DNA of 19,502 nucleotides, taken from contig JAUIJG010000037.1 of the NCBI GenBank assembly GCA_030431355.1, positions 1-19,502 on the forward strand, given 5' to 3'. Source of the stretch: a bacterium. Its GTDB lineage: Bacteria; Cyanobacteriota; Vampirovibrionia; Obscuribacterales; Obscuribacteraceae. Shown here in pieces: positions 1-8,210 of this stretch (position 1 is the stretch's first letter; each line of letters begins with the position of its first letter). The notes beneath the pieces were generated by a model. The model saw only the letters and a program-made list of their open reading frames with translations. It made no database searches and was not told the DNA's origin. The position numbers and the translations under genes are program-made.

Positions 1-740
1 CCCTCCTCTTCATGCTTTTCATCTAATTCTAGTCAGATCATCTGACAGAAAAAGGTCGAAAAGCCAAAAAAGCTCTCCGATCTCTGAGTTCTTTCCACTT
101 GGATACTATATGTATGAATAGAATGGGCAAAAACCGACAGACAAAAATATGCACTAAAGCCGCTCCGGGGAGCACCTATCGGTTCATCCGGACCTGCCAA
201 CGCTTAGGACAAAAGGCAAAAACGCTTAGCATTCCTTAAACACTGTACCAACCTGCGCTAGCGAGATTTAGACCTGAATTTGATTGAGAATTTCTCAGCA
301 TAAACAGAGTGCACCGGAAGTGTAAATAACAAAATGCCGCCCCTGTTATCGATCCAGACCTTATCAATGCCGGCAAAACCCTCGCACTCTTTACCAGGCT
401 TACTTAAACGGCCGTTACACAAAGTTTTCAAGAACCATCAGCCAGGAAGTAAGGTGATCTTATTCGTGGTGCTTTCATGATTTTCAGGAGAGATAAGACA
501 AAAAGAAGATAAGGCGCAATAAAACAACCAGTGTTCAACCAGGGACTAACACGCCACCTTGCCTTCACGCAGTCCGATTCCATCTCGCACAAGCACCGAT
601 TTTTAATTACCAACTCGCTCTGACCAATGGCGCATTCTGCCCATCCCAAAAGCAAAGCGAGCGATTGAACTTCAGAAGAGTTTTGTACTGCCACCAATTC
701 GGTGACAGAAATTCCTACCTACAAACCAGGAGAAATCTGT
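1..740. other. Non-coding region upstream of the glycosyltransferase gene
   Basis: I find no convincing gene here. The one minus-strand reading frame (428-697) has low-complexity, unconvincing protein sequence and no clear ribosome binding site. A perfect interrupted palindrome, GTCAGAT-C-ATCTGAC, lies at 32-46 with no T-tract on either side, so it looks more like a protein site than a terminator. A small GCTCC/GGAGC hairpin lies near 160-175. A sequence beginning TACTAT at about 105 only half-matches the 17-bp element found elsewhere. No promoter could be assigned with confidence. Confidence 0.6.
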
Positions 741-1949
741 ATGGGATTGAAAGTACTCATGCTTGCATGGGAATATCCACCGCGTCTTGTCGGCGGATTG
801 GCCCGTGTTGTCTGCGCTATCTCGCAAGAGCTGACAGAACAGGGCTGCGAAGTGCATGTTGTAACGGCGGACCATCCGGGCACGCCTGAATATTCCATCG
901 AAGATGGCGTCCACGTTCACCGGGTCAAAAACCAGACCGGACCGGACGGAGAAGAAGCGCTCACCGTCGACTTCGTCAACTGGATCGACAAACTGAATTT
1001 CGGCATTCTGCAATATGCCATCAAACTGCACCAGGAATCGCCTTTCGATGTGGTGCACGCCCACGACTGGCTCGTCGCAGATGCCGCACGGACAATGAAG
1101 TCCTTCGGCATTCCGGTTGTTTCCACAATCCACGCCACCGAGTTCGGTCGCAATCGAGGCGGGCTGAACAGTCAGGTCAGCCGTGTTATCGACCAGATCG
1201 AATGGCGTCTGATCTACGAATCCAGGCGGGTGATCGTCAACAGCCGACACATGTTCGAAGAGGTCAAAGACCACTTCCAGGCGCCGGCTGACAAAGTCGA
1301 GATCATCCCCAACGGCATCGATCCGAATCGCTTTGTCAGCGACCAGTCCAACGCCGACCTTCGTGCCAAACACGGCATCGGTGAAGGTCCGGTGGTGCTT
1401 TTCGTCGGACGCATCGTCGAAGAAAAGGGCATCCAGGTCCTCCTCGACGCTGCCCCCAGGGTTCTTGAACGCCACCCAGGAACGACCTTCCTGATTGCCG
1501 GTAGCGGTTACTACCTGGACAACCTCAAACAGCAGGCCGATGCCCTGGGCATCGCCGGCAACGTGAAGTTCTTCGGGCAGGCAAACGATGCCGACCTCTG
1601 CGAACTCTACACCATGGCCGACATCATGACCGTTCCCAGCCTCTACGAGCCCTTTGGCATCGTGGCTCTGGAAGGCATGGCGGCCGGTCTTCCGACCATC
1701 ACCTCCGACACCGGCGGGCTGATGGACATCGTCCAGCACATGACCAACGGGCTCACCACCTACACAGGTGATTCCCAGAGCGTCGCCTGGGGTCTCCTCC
1801 AGGTGTTGGATGACCCCGAGTTCGCCGACCGCATCGGGAAACAGGGTCGCGCCCATGTGAAGGAACACTTCTCCTGGAAGACCATTTCGGCCAGAACTCT
1901 GGAGATGTACCAGCTTGCCATCGCGGAAGTAGAATCCTCGGACGACTGA
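741..1949 (+). CDS. GT4-family glycosyltransferase (glycogen synthase-like)
   Basis: The 402-residue product is a retaining GT-B glycosyltransferase, expected to move a sugar from a nucleotide-sugar donor to a glycan, lipid or small acceptor in the cytoplasm. The start was placed at ATG 741 because AGGAG lies just upstream; a longer frame from 702 has no such site. The N-terminal acceptor-side domain (residues 1 to about 195) opens with a Rossmann strand and the glycine-rich GGL loop (18-20), and holds HAHDW at 106-110. The donor-side domain carries FVGR at 221-224 and the E-x7-E motif of GT4 enzymes (E303, E311, within EPFGIVALE). The opening resembles glycogen/starch synthases, but at 402 residues it is shorter than GlgA, and the acceptor cannot be inferred. 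It is a monocistronic unit with its own terminator. Most codons end in C or G, unlike most neighbours, which suggests strong expression. Confidence 0.93.
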   Translation: MGLKVLMLAWEYPPRLVGGLARVVCAISQELTEQGCEVHVVTADHPGTPEYSIEDGVHVHRVKNQTGPDGEEALTVDFVNWIDKLNFGILQYAIKLHQESPFDVVHAHDWLVADAARTMKSFGIPVVSTIHATEFGRNRGGLNSQVSRVIDQIEWRLIYESRRVIVNSRHMFEEVKDHFQAPADKVEIIPNGIDPNRFVSDQSNADLRAKHGIGEGPVVLFVGRIVEEKGIQVLLDAAPRVLERHPGTTFLIAGSGYYLDNLKQQADALGIAGNVKFFGQANDADLCELYTMADIMTVPSLYEPFGIVALEGMAAGLPTITSDTGGLMDIVQHMTNGLTTYTGDSQSVAWGLLQVLDDPEFADRIGKQGRAHVKEHFSWKTISARTLEMYQLAIAEVESSDD

Positions 1950-2052
1950 GCCCACAAGCCTCGGGTTCTGACAAATACAACTTGAGCTGGCAATAAGCTT
2001 TTACGGTTGTCGGTTACTAATTGTGATATTCGCAATAAGCAAGCGACAGCCC

Positions 2053-2094
2053 AAAACCAGCACCTTCTCCCGTCATGGAGGTGCTGGTTTTTTT
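2053..2094 (+). terminator. Rho-independent terminator of the glycosyltransferase gene
   Basis: A 9-bp stem, CCAGCACCT (2057-2065) with AGGTGCTGG (2079-2087), is followed by seven T. Four A precede the stem, so it could work in both directions. The copy of the 17-bp palindromic element starts 12 bp after the T-tract. Confidence 0.92.
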
Positions 2095-2106
2095 AAACAC
2101 ACTTTT

Positions 2107-2123
2107 TACTATTTCATATAATA
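2107..2123. repeat. 17-bp post-terminator palindrome, copy 1
   Basis: The sequence is TACTAT-TTCAT-ATAATA. It lies between the terminators of the converging glycosyltransferase (+) and 246-residue hypothetical (-) genes. The left arm is a perfect match to the consensus TACTAT-N5-ATAGTA and the right arm differs at one base. Confidence 0.7.
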
Positions 2124-2129
2124 ATATAC

Positions 2130-2167
2130 AAAAAAAAAAGCAGGCTCGATCTAGCAAGAAGCCTGCT
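2130..2167 (-). terminator. Rho-independent terminator of the TPR/hypothetical operon
   Basis: Read on the minus strand, an 8-bp stem (AGCAGGCT at 2160-2167 with AGCCTGCT at 2139-2146) is followed by a run of about ten T. It ends the two-gene minus-strand unit whose last stop codon is at 2216. Confidence 0.92.
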
Positions 2168-2215
2168 CAAAAAAGAATCCTCAGTCACTCAAGACTGTGG
2201 TTCTCCATCCTTCGC

Positions 2216-2956
2216 CTAGACCGGCGAACTCTCTTTTTTATAGTCTGCCACCATACGCTCCAGCCTATCATTCAGCCCTACCTGAAACTGCGAAGATGAA
2301 TCTTCCATCTTTCTGGCCAGCTTAACTGCCAACTGATCAAAGACTTTCAATCCATCCATATCATCGATGGCCTGGTTGACCTTTGCCAGCCCTATCAACC
2401 TGGCCACGCACTCACCGGTGAGATGCGAGCGGTTATAGTCTTTCAAGAACTTCTCCAGAACGGAGAGGTCGATATGACACAAAGTGAGCAGGGTGACCTG
2501 GGAAGCCCCCGGCAAGACTCTGCACGCGAATAGATAAGCCATAACAGATACGAGTTCATTCACATAGCCGTCATCCAGCAAACTCTCCCTGGTCACAGAC
2601 CAGTTGAGCTTTGCAAAGCCCCAGGGAACGGTAACTTCCCGGGTGCATACATGGCGTTTCTCCTCGTCGGAGCCGGGCTTTGTGATAGCGATCTCAAAAG
2701 GGGCAAACTCAGCCAGCTTGGGTATGGATAGTTCAAGCAAGCCCATCTTCCGGAGAAGATTGATTCTCGCTTCAAAGGACATGGCTGTCAGACCGATTGT
2801 ACCGGCAAGAAACTCTCGAAACAGCCCAGCCATTCGACTCAAAAAGAAAACATCATAGTCTTCAGAGACAAAACGGTCCGGAAGATCCGGAACTAAGCGA
2901 AGGTTGCGTATCGACGAACCGGATTCATCCGGCGAAATGCGACGTGAGTCATTCAT
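2216..2956 (-). CDS. Unrecognised 246-residue protein
   Basis: I do not recognise the family. The start was put at ATG 2956 because GGGAG precedes it at good spacing; an upstream ATG at 3010 would overlap the preceding gene and lacks a site. The product shows no signal peptide and no clear membrane helix. It has a mixed alpha/beta middle (about residues 60-130) and a helical C-terminal half with basic and acidic heptad-like stretches. It is the second gene of a minus-strand unit, 26 bp after the stop of the TPR-like gene, so the two products probably work together. It ends before a strong minus-strand terminator. It may be restricted to close relatives. Confidence 0.8.
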   Translation of the reverse strand: MNDSRRISPDESGSSIRNLRLVPDLPDRFVSEDYDVFFLSRMAGLFREFLAGTIGLTAMSFEARINLLRKMGLLELSIPKLAEFAPFEIAITKPGSDEEKRHVCTREVTVPWGFAKLNWSVTRESLLDDGYVNELVSVMAYLFACRVLPGASQVTLLTLCHIDLSVLEKFLKDYNRSHLTGECVARLIGLAKVNQAIDDMDGLKVFDQLAVKLARKMEDSSSQFQVGLNDRLERMVADYKKESSPV

Positions 2957-2982
2957 AAAAACTCCCTGGCAAGTATTGCCTG

Positions 2983-4107
2983 TTAGAGAAGTGAAGAGAC
3001 AGCGATCCATGACTCAAAGCCAAGATCGTATGCCACCAAATATAGAGCCTCAGTAAGGGACTGAGCAGAAACACAGAAACCGGCGAGTATGGATTTGAGG
3101 GTTGAGCGAATGCCTGAGAAACCTTCTCTCTTCTCCAGAATCCGTTTTGCCTTGAGCCTGCAGTGAAAAGCGATGGTACTATCTCCACCGAGGTTGCGGG
3201 ATTCTAGCAATACAGCCAGCTCTTCAAGGGACCTCTCCACTCCCGGGAAACTGGCATCTTTTGTGGTCGCTATGAGGTCGATGATTCGCATGTCACGTTC
3301 GACTTCAGCAACGATGCCGTCTTGCCCCCTGAAGCGAAACGCTACAGAAAGCTTCCTCAACTCTTCCTTAAGGGGTCTGGAATCAGCACCGCAACTGCTG
3401 AAAACAATCTTGTACCAGTCCAGGGCTTCAGCTATTTCCCGAAACTTATTCGAGTTGCTAATGTCCCCGCTCTCTTTGAGATGGAGAGACATAGACCGAT
3501 AGCTGTGGATAGCATCAAGACAGCCTTTCATGCCACCGCTTTCTACAATCTCAAGAATCCTGGCGTTAATCGAAGAAGCTTCTTTGAATTCACCCAGCTT
3601 TTCGTGGCACTTCATAAGCTTTTCGAGGTAGAACATCTCCTCCTGGGCACTCTCCATGGGCATGGAGACAATCTCCAAATAGAGGTCTCTGGCGTCCTCC
3701 AACCTGGCAGACCCGGCATAGCAATCGGCCAATTTTTCAAGGGCTTTCATCAGCCGAGAATCAGTTGAGGACTCGCGCAAAATACCTACTGCTTTCTCAT
3801 AAAATCTTCTTCCGGATGCCGGGTAAAGTTCGGCTGAATGCAAATCACCAAGCATAATCCAGTGCCTGGCAGCTTCTGCGCTCTCTTTGCCGAAGTAGTA
3901 GCTGTCCATGGCAAGCCAGGAGTAAATCAATCTCTCCCGGCGAGAAAAGTCGGAGATGTTGTCTTTTGCTTTTCCCCCGCCATAAGATTCAGTCAGCAAT
4001 CTAAGGTGGTAGGGAGCCATGTCTTTCAAGTCGTTGAGGTATTTATCGAGCTTCTTTCCCAAAGAAGAGATAAATCTAAATGGTTTAAGTAAAGTGTTGA
4101 ATTTCAT
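2983..4107 (-). CDS. TPR-like helical repeat protein
   Basis: The product has 374 residues and begins at ATG 4107, preceded by GGAGG. From about residue 65 to 220 it is a series of helix pairs with TPR character: alternating small and aromatic positions such as GDLHSAELYPASGRRFYEKA, then ALEKLADCYAGSARLEDARD, then LEKLMKCHEKLGEFKEAS. TPR arrays usually serve as protein-binding scaffolds. The N-terminus is basic, with no clear signal peptide, and the C-terminal 100 residues are helical and unassigned. It is first in a two-gene unit with the hypothetical gene downstream. Its leader holds two hairpins, one directly against the ribosome binding site. The partner and process are unknown. Confidence 0.82.
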   Translation of the reverse strand: MKFNTLLKPFRFISSLGKKLDKYLNDLKDMAPYHLRLLTESYGGGKAKDNISDFSRRERLIYSWLAMDSYYFGKESAEAARHWIMLGDLHSAELYPASGRRFYEKAVGILRESSTDSRLMKALEKLADCYAGSARLEDARDLYLEIVSMPMESAQEEMFYLEKLMKCHEKLGEFKEASSINARILEIVESGGMKGCLDAIHSYRSMSLHLKESGDISNSNKFREIAEALDWYKIVFSSCGADSRPLKEELRKLSVAFRFRGQDGIVAEVERDMRIIDLIATTKDASFPGVERSLEELAVLLESRNLGGDSTIAFHCRLKAKRILEKREGFSGIRSTLKSILAGFCVSAQSLTEALYLVAYDLGFESWIAVSSLL

Positions 4108-4114
4108 AGTCAGG

Positions 4115-4175
4115 CCTCCAGAGTCGCAGGGACTCTTCGGTCTATGGTTTTAAAAGAGATACGCCTCTATCTCTC
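4115..4175 (-). promoter_or_regulatory. Leader hairpins next to the ribosome binding site of the TPR-like gene
   Basis: On the minus strand, AGAGATA/TATCTCT (4155-4161 and 4168-4174) forms a 7-bp hairpin followed by TTTTAAAA, resembling a weak attenuator. Next comes a 6-bp hairpin, AGAGTC-N5-GACTCT (4120-4136), whose last base abuts the GGAGG at 4115-4119. A hairpin flush with the ribosome binding site could control translation; this is inferred from position alone. Confidence 0.4.
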
Positions 4176-4928
4176 TTCCTGAAAGGCTGAGAGACAAAGA
4201 AGGGAAACTAAAATCAGGCGAAAAATATACTATCGATATGTTTTGCTATTTGAAACTCTGAAGATCTAAAACAATAAGCTGTAATCCAATTTTGATACCA
4301 GAAATGGTTATTTCAAATCAAAGACTTTGCCATGTTGAGACTCAATTACTTTTGCCAACAACATTACTAAACAAGGCGTGGAAACAGCCCTTGCTAGATG
4401 CGGAACAACATACTCTTCCGAATAATTGAGCTAAATACCGACACAAACCGGGTCCCACTTTGCAGCACCACATACAGCACCATCTTTGGGTGTTCAGATT
4501 GAAATTTTCGAGAACAAAAACACTTTGAATCACCGCTAAGACGGAAATAAGACGGAAAAACTATTTGGCAAAGATTTTCCGAATCCTTCCAAAATCGAAT
4601 GATGCTGATTGCCAATAATTCATGCAAAACGAACGCGCCCCTTTACATCCATCCAAAAGGTGTTCGTTAGCTCCGCTAACAGAAACCCCTCATGACATCC
4701 CCGTTTCTGAGTATTTAATAAGTGTATTGATTGGTTATTGCTACCAGGAATTGAATAAGTTGCTTTTATTAACTAACTGAATCAAACCGAAATTTTCCCA
4801 TTAGCTTCTAACTAACTCATCACCTGCCACGCATTACCGTTCCCTGCCCCTCGTCCCCGAGGTGCGGTCTCCACTTGTCGAAGAACACGGAAATGCCAGG
4901 TGAATACTCAAATAGGAGTCAGGTTGTT
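4176..4928. other. Long non-coding gap between the divergent TPR-like and MFS genes
   Basis: About 750 bp hold no reading frame I would call a gene; the short minus-strand frames (4342-4627) have implausible composition and no ribosome binding sites. A hairpin GTTAGC-TCC-GCTAAC lies at 4666-4680. TACTATCGATATG near 4226 has only the left half of the 17-bp element. The gap must hold the promoters of both flanking units, but I cannot place them reliably. Confidence 0.6.
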
Positions 4929-6224
4929 ATGGATCCAAACGGACCGGCGAACAACCTTGAACCTAACGGAACCAAAAACTCCAGGTTCAGGCAAACATTC
5001 GCCTCCCTGAATAACAGGAACTTTCGAATCTATGCGACCGGCCAGCTCATATCGCTTACCGGCACATGGATGCAGATTACAGCGTTACCATGGCTCGTCT
5101 ACACCATGACCAAGTCGGCAACAGCTCTAGGTATGGTCTCCTTCGCCGGAAGCCTTCCCTTGCTTTTGCTGACTTACTTCGGTGGAACCCTGGCCGACAG
5201 ATTCAATCGCAAGAAGGTGCTGATCACGATGCAGACCCTGGCCATGCTCCAGGCGATTCTGCTCTTCGTGGTCGCTTACCTGGGATTGACGAATCTGTAT
5301 TTACTGGTTGCGCTTGCGCTGTTCAGCGGCTGTATAACGGCTCTGGACCTTCCCACCAGACAAGCCTTCGTGGCCGACCTGGTGGAGAAGGAAAACCTCA
5401 CCAATGCTATTTCATTGAACTCGGCTATCTGGAACTCTTCCAGGATGATCGGACCGGCCATCGCGGGTCTGGTGATCGGCGTTTTCAGTGAATCCGCCTG
5501 TTTTGCCATTAACGCGGTAAGCTTCCTGGCTTCCCTGTTCACCCTCATCGCCCTGAAAGTAAATCCGAAAAAGTCGGAGGAGGAAGAAGAGCCTTGCGAT
5601 GAGTCCTCCGAAGAAGAATGCCCCGAGAATCAGAGCATTATGAAAGTTATGCTCCACCCGGCACTTCTAAGCGTGCTCCTGCTCTCAATGATCACGAGCA
5701 TCTTCGGATTCACCCACGGGATTCTTATGCCCGTAATCGTGGATGAGATTCTCAAGGGCAGCGCGGAAACCCTCGGTTTCCTATCCGCCGCCGCTGGACT
5801 GGGAGCCCTCATAGGCTCACTCACCCTGGCAAGTTCGAAAAACAACGGGCATCTCCGCTCCACCATCGGACTGGCTTGCCTGGTACTTGCACTGGCGATT
5901 TTCACCCTGAGCATGTCGACCTCACTACCGCTCTCCTTAGCGGCTGTCGGTCTTGCTGGGGCTGCAGTCAGCGTGCAACTCTCCGGCGGGATGTCTATCG
6001 TGCAACACACGGTGGTCAACTCCATGCGAGGACGCGTGATGGGAATCTACTCCACCTGCATGATCGGCTTCGCCCCATTCGCGGCGATGCTAGCGGGTAC
6101 GCTGGGCTCCTCCATAGGTGTCAACGCAACACTTGTCCTGTGTGCCGCGGTGGTGGCCGGCTCGGCCCTCATCTATCTACTGGTGGCGTCAACAAGGTTA
6201 GCCGGCTCCAAGAAAGTCGAGTGA
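4929..6224 (+). CDS. MFS transporter of the MFS_3 (EntS-like) type
   Basis: A twelve-helix inner-membrane secondary transporter, probably a proton-coupled exporter; the substrate is unknown. The start was set at ATG 4929 (431 residues) because AGGAG sits 10 bp upstream; a TTG at 4875 in the same frame is less likely. The loop after the second helix carries GGTLADRFNRKKVL, the conserved MFS motif A. Six hydrophobic segments precede and six follow a central cytoplasmic loop that is unusually acidic, with about fifteen Glu/Asp in some twenty residues. The overall form matches EntS-like and other MFS_3 proteins that export siderophores or drugs. It is a single-gene unit ending at a strong terminator. 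No regulator is adjacent. Confidence 0.9.
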   Translation: MDPNGPANNLEPNGTKNSRFRQTFASLNNRNFRIYATGQLISLTGTWMQITALPWLVYTMTKSATALGMVSFAGSLPLLLLTYFGGTLADRFNRKKVLITMQTLAMLQAILLFVVAYLGLTNLYLLVALALFSGCITALDLPTRQAFVADLVEKENLTNAISLNSAIWNSSRMIGPAIAGLVIGVFSESACFAINAVSFLASLFTLIALKVNPKKSEEEEEPCDESSEEECPENQSIMKVMLHPALLSVLLLSMITSIFGFTHGILMPVIVDEILKGSAETLGFLSAAAGLGALIGSLTLASSKNNGHLRSTIGLACLVLALAIFTLSMSTSLPLSLAAVGLAGAAVSVQLSGGMSIVQHTVVNSMRGRVMGIYSTCMIGFAPFAAMLAGTLGSSIGVNATLVLCAAVVAGSALIYLLVASTRLAGSKKVE

Positions 6225-6234
6225 ACAGGTTTTT

Positions 6235-6273
6235 GGGCAGATGCATAGTATGGAACTATGCACTGTCCTTTTT
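6235..6273 (+). terminator. Rho-independent terminator of the MFS gene
   Basis: A long stem built on GCATAGT (6243-6249) and ACTATGC (6255-6261), extended by GGGCAG with CTGTCC, is followed by five T. The palindromic element copy 2 starts 10 bp after the T-tract. Confidence 0.9.
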
Positions 6274-6283
6274 GAATGTTTTC

Positions 6284-6300
6284 TACTATCTGTTTTAGTT
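6284..6300. repeat. 17-bp post-terminator palindrome, copy 2
   Basis: The sequence is TACTAT-CTGTT-TTAGTT, followed directly by a long T-run. It is nearly identical to copy 3 at 7582-7598, including the CTG at the start of the spacer. Confidence 0.65.
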
Positions 6301-6473
6301 TTTTTTTTTCAAAACCAGAAGAACGACCAAACTAGAGACACATCCAAAGTAAAGACTGGAAGCCAAAAATCCAAAATCGGATATTTCATCACCCCTAGGA
6401 ATTTCTACGGATCTCGCCTAAAATGCTTTTATAATCGTTTTTGCCACTCAAGCATCTTCTTTACTAGATAAAA

Positions 6474-6824
6474 ATGCCGAAAACCAAAGAAGACAAAGAA
6501 GCACTTTTAAATGCTGCATACGACCTCTTCAGAAGTGACCCGGAAAGGTATAGCCAGGATGGTGCGATAGAAGAGCTCCAGGCAGTCATTCCCGGATTCA
6601 CGGAAAGACAATACAAGTCCGCCTGGAGCAGAGTAACAACTCTTTTTGAAAATGCCTGTCGTCTGGTTTTTAGATGGTCCACGGACAAGCCACCGGGAAC
6701 AGTTTTTGAATTACCCGACGAGAACAGAGTTTTTGTGGACGATCTGACCAAGCTTTGCCGGGGCTTCAGCGAAGACCAGTACCTGGAAGCGCTGGAATAC
6801 GGCTTCAAACAAGCTATTTTTTAA
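6474..6824 (+). CDS. Unrecognised 116-residue helical protein with an internal motif repeat
   Basis: I do not recognise this family. The product is small, soluble and mostly helical, with no signal peptide or membrane segment. A short motif occurs twice, GFTERQY at 41-47 and GFSEDQY at 97-103, each at the start of a predicted helix, suggesting an ancient internal duplication. The ATG at 6474 has no strong ribosome binding site in front, so expression is less certain than for neighbours. The last 11 bp overlap the 3' end of the opposing HD-domain gene, with no room for a terminator between them. The protein sequence looks natural rather than a shadow. Confidence 0.68.
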   Translation: MPKTKEDKEALLNAAYDLFRSDPERYSQDGAIEELQAVIPGFTERQYKSAWSRVTTLFENACRLVFRWSTDKPPGTVFELPDENRVFVDDLTKLCRGFSEDQYLEALEYGFKQAIF

Positions 6825-7515
6825 AGAAGTAGTCCTCGTCTACTTCAGCCTCGGTCGGCTCCGGTGGATTTTTGATCGCCTCTTCCAGATGGACACAGGC
6901 ATCATGTAGCTCTTCATAAAGATAACTATCAGTCGCTTCGGCTATCGGCAAGTAAACTTCTCTGGTCTCCTCCAGATAGCTCGTTTTTAAATCCTGATCC
7001 AGCCAGATTACAGCCTCTCTGACACTGTCCAGCCTGTCAGCCAACTTCACCAACTTTGACACAACGCTGGATTGACGAATGCGCTGGTGATAGGTGTTCT
7101 TTCTGGAGCGAGCTTGTTCTTCGCTCTCTGATGCGCCAACCTCCGGCGCGGTGAGCACCGAAACAATCATTGCCACCGCTCTACCAAACTCTCTTTCTAT
7201 ATCAGCAATGCCAATTTTATCGCGTTTGGATTCGATCACATCATGCAAAATAGCACCGTTGACGGCAACCGGATCCTTTAGCTCCAACTCTTCCAAAATT
7301 ATCATGGCCACACGCATTGGATGGACAATATACGGCAGCCCTCGCTTGGCGCTGGCATAACTTGGCCGGCGATATTGACCGTCATGGGCATCCTCAGCGA
7401 AAACCAGAGCCCTCTCAAGGCGCTGCCTCTCTTGCATTTTGTACTCATCCAACTTGAGCACAAGTTTGTGCCTGACCTGAGCAACTATTTTGCGCTTTGA
7501 TAATGGTTCCGCCAT
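6814..7515 (-). CDS. HD-domain ppGpp-hydrolase-like protein (RelA/SpoT N-terminal type)
   Basis: The 233-residue product matches the HD hydrolase half of RelA/SpoT enzymes and the stand-alone alarmone hydrolases (MESH1 type), which remove the 3' pyrophosphate of (p)ppGpp with Mn2+. Seen in order: FAEDAHDGQYRR, YIVHP (H65), AILHDVIES (H91, D92, E95), LADRLDSVRE (D160) and an ETREVYLPIAE helix. No synthetase, TGS or ACT domain is present. The metal ligands (two His, HD Asp, later Asp) are kept. However, the acidic residue after E95 is Ser and the Asn four residues after D160 is Ser, positions that in SpoT-type enzymes are Asp and Asn. Activity may be reduced, or the substrate may differ. ATG 7515 was chosen over an in-frame TTG at 7524; neither has a strong ribosome binding site. 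A charged tail (about 25 residues) follows the domain. Confidence 0.83.
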   Translation of the reverse strand: MAEPLSKRKIVAQVRHKLVLKLDEYKMQERQRLERALVFAEDAHDGQYRRPSYASAKRGLPYIVHPMRVAMIILEELELKDPVAVNGAILHDVIESKRDKIGIADIEREFGRAVAMIVSVLTAPEVGASESEEQARSRKNTYHQRIRQSSVVSKLVKLADRLDSVREAVIWLDQDLKTSYLEETREVYLPIAEATDSYLYEELHDACVHLEEAIKNPPEPTEAEVDEDYFFKK

Positions 7516-7581
7516 TCTTTTCAAAAATACTCAATTGGTCTACCAGGCAAGATTATACCCACTTCCAACAATAACACATTC

Positions 7582-7598
7582 TACTATCTGCCTTAGTA
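7582..7598. repeat. 17-bp post-terminator palindrome, copy 3
   Basis: The sequence is TACTAT-CTGCC-TTAGTA. Unlike the other copies it lies between two minus-strand genes, about 20 bp beyond the minus-strand hairpin that follows the thioesterase gene. Confidence 0.7.
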
Positions 7599-7610
7599 TT
7601 TGCAATTCAA

Positions 7611-7651
7611 GAAGAAGTAGTTGAGGCACCCGTTTTAACAGATGCCTCAAC
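7611..7651 (-). terminator. Terminator-like hairpin after the thioesterase gene
   Basis: A 9-bp stem, GTTGAGGCA (on the minus strand, from 7651) with TGCCTCAAC (ending at 7620), is followed on the minus strand by pyrimidine-rich CTACTTCTTCTT rather than a pure T-tract. It lies 55 bp past the stop codon. Confidence 0.6.
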
Positions 7652-7706
7652 CACAACTCAAACATGAAAACTCAGAACTCCGAAGAAGTCCTCACACAGC
7701 GCAAAA

Positions 7707-8183
7707 TCAGCAGGTGGAACAGCTTTTATTACGCCTGTTTTTGTTCTTCTTTTTCTTCTTCTTCGGAATCCCTTGAGACTTTTGACGTCTCTTCCAGTCT
7801 GGATCAATCAGACCGGTGGCGACCGGAATCGGTCTTCCAGCCTGATTAACCGCCACATAAACAACTTCTGCTTCAGTAACAGGAATGAGCTTGCCGTTTC
7901 GCTCAGCCTCCACCCAAACTTTCGTGGTGATGGAGGTCTCACCGACTTCGTTCACTTCAGCCCAGCAGGTGAGAATATCACCGATATGAACCGGCTTCTT
8001 GAACTCGACCTCCTTAGCAGAAACGGTAACAATTCTGTGGCTGCAAATGGATCTTGCGGCAACCGCTCCGGCAACATCGATGTGGCTGAGGATGACACCA
8101 CCGAAGATATTACCGGCGCCATTGGTATCCTTTGGAAACATGACGACACGGATGGCAGGGCAGCCTTTTCTAGACTTTTTCAT
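7707..8183 (-). CDS. Acyl-CoA thioesterase, hot-dog fold, YciA-like
   Basis: The product probably hydrolyses acyl-CoA thioesters to free acid and CoA in the cytoplasm. It has 158 residues against about 130 for E. coli YciA. The N-terminal signature is clear: FPKDTNGAGNIFGGVILSHID (16-36 region) matches the P-x-DTN-x-x-G-x-IFGG-x-x-x-x-x-D pattern of the family, with D36 the presumed catalytic acid at the start of the central helix. The rest follows the hot-dog strand order, including EFKKPVHIGD. The final 25 residues are a very basic tail with six consecutive lysines, not part of the fold. ATG 8183 is preceded by GAGGG. It lies downstream of the metallopeptidase-like gene on the same strand, separated by 86 bp holding two dyads. 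Confidence 0.9.
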   Translation of the reverse strand: MKKSRKGCPAIRVVMFPKDTNGAGNIFGGVILSHIDVAGAVAARSICSHRIVTVSAKEVEFKKPVHIGDILTCWAEVNEVGETSITTKVWVEAERNGKLIPVTEAEVVYVAVNQAGRPIPVATGLIDPDWKRRQKSQGIPKKKKKKNKNRRNKSCSTC

Positions 8184-8210
8184 TCTAATGCCCTCTTTTT
8201 CATCACTGAA

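Noticed and set aside
105..125. TACTATATGTATGAATAG as a seventh copy of the 17-bp element
   Set aside because: Only the left arm matches, the right arm would need a longer spacer, and no terminator is visible before it inside the window.
428..697. 89-codon minus-strand frame in the first intergenic region
   Set aside because: Implausible composition, no ribosome binding site and no motif.
672..1955. Long minus-strand frame of 427 codons over the glycosyltransferase gene
   Set aside because: It is the antisense shadow of a GC-biased gene; the plus-strand product has clear family motifs and a ribosome binding site.
4226..4242. TACTATCGATATG as a copy of the 17-bp element
   Set aside because: The right arm does not match and the site is in a divergent gap, not after a terminator.
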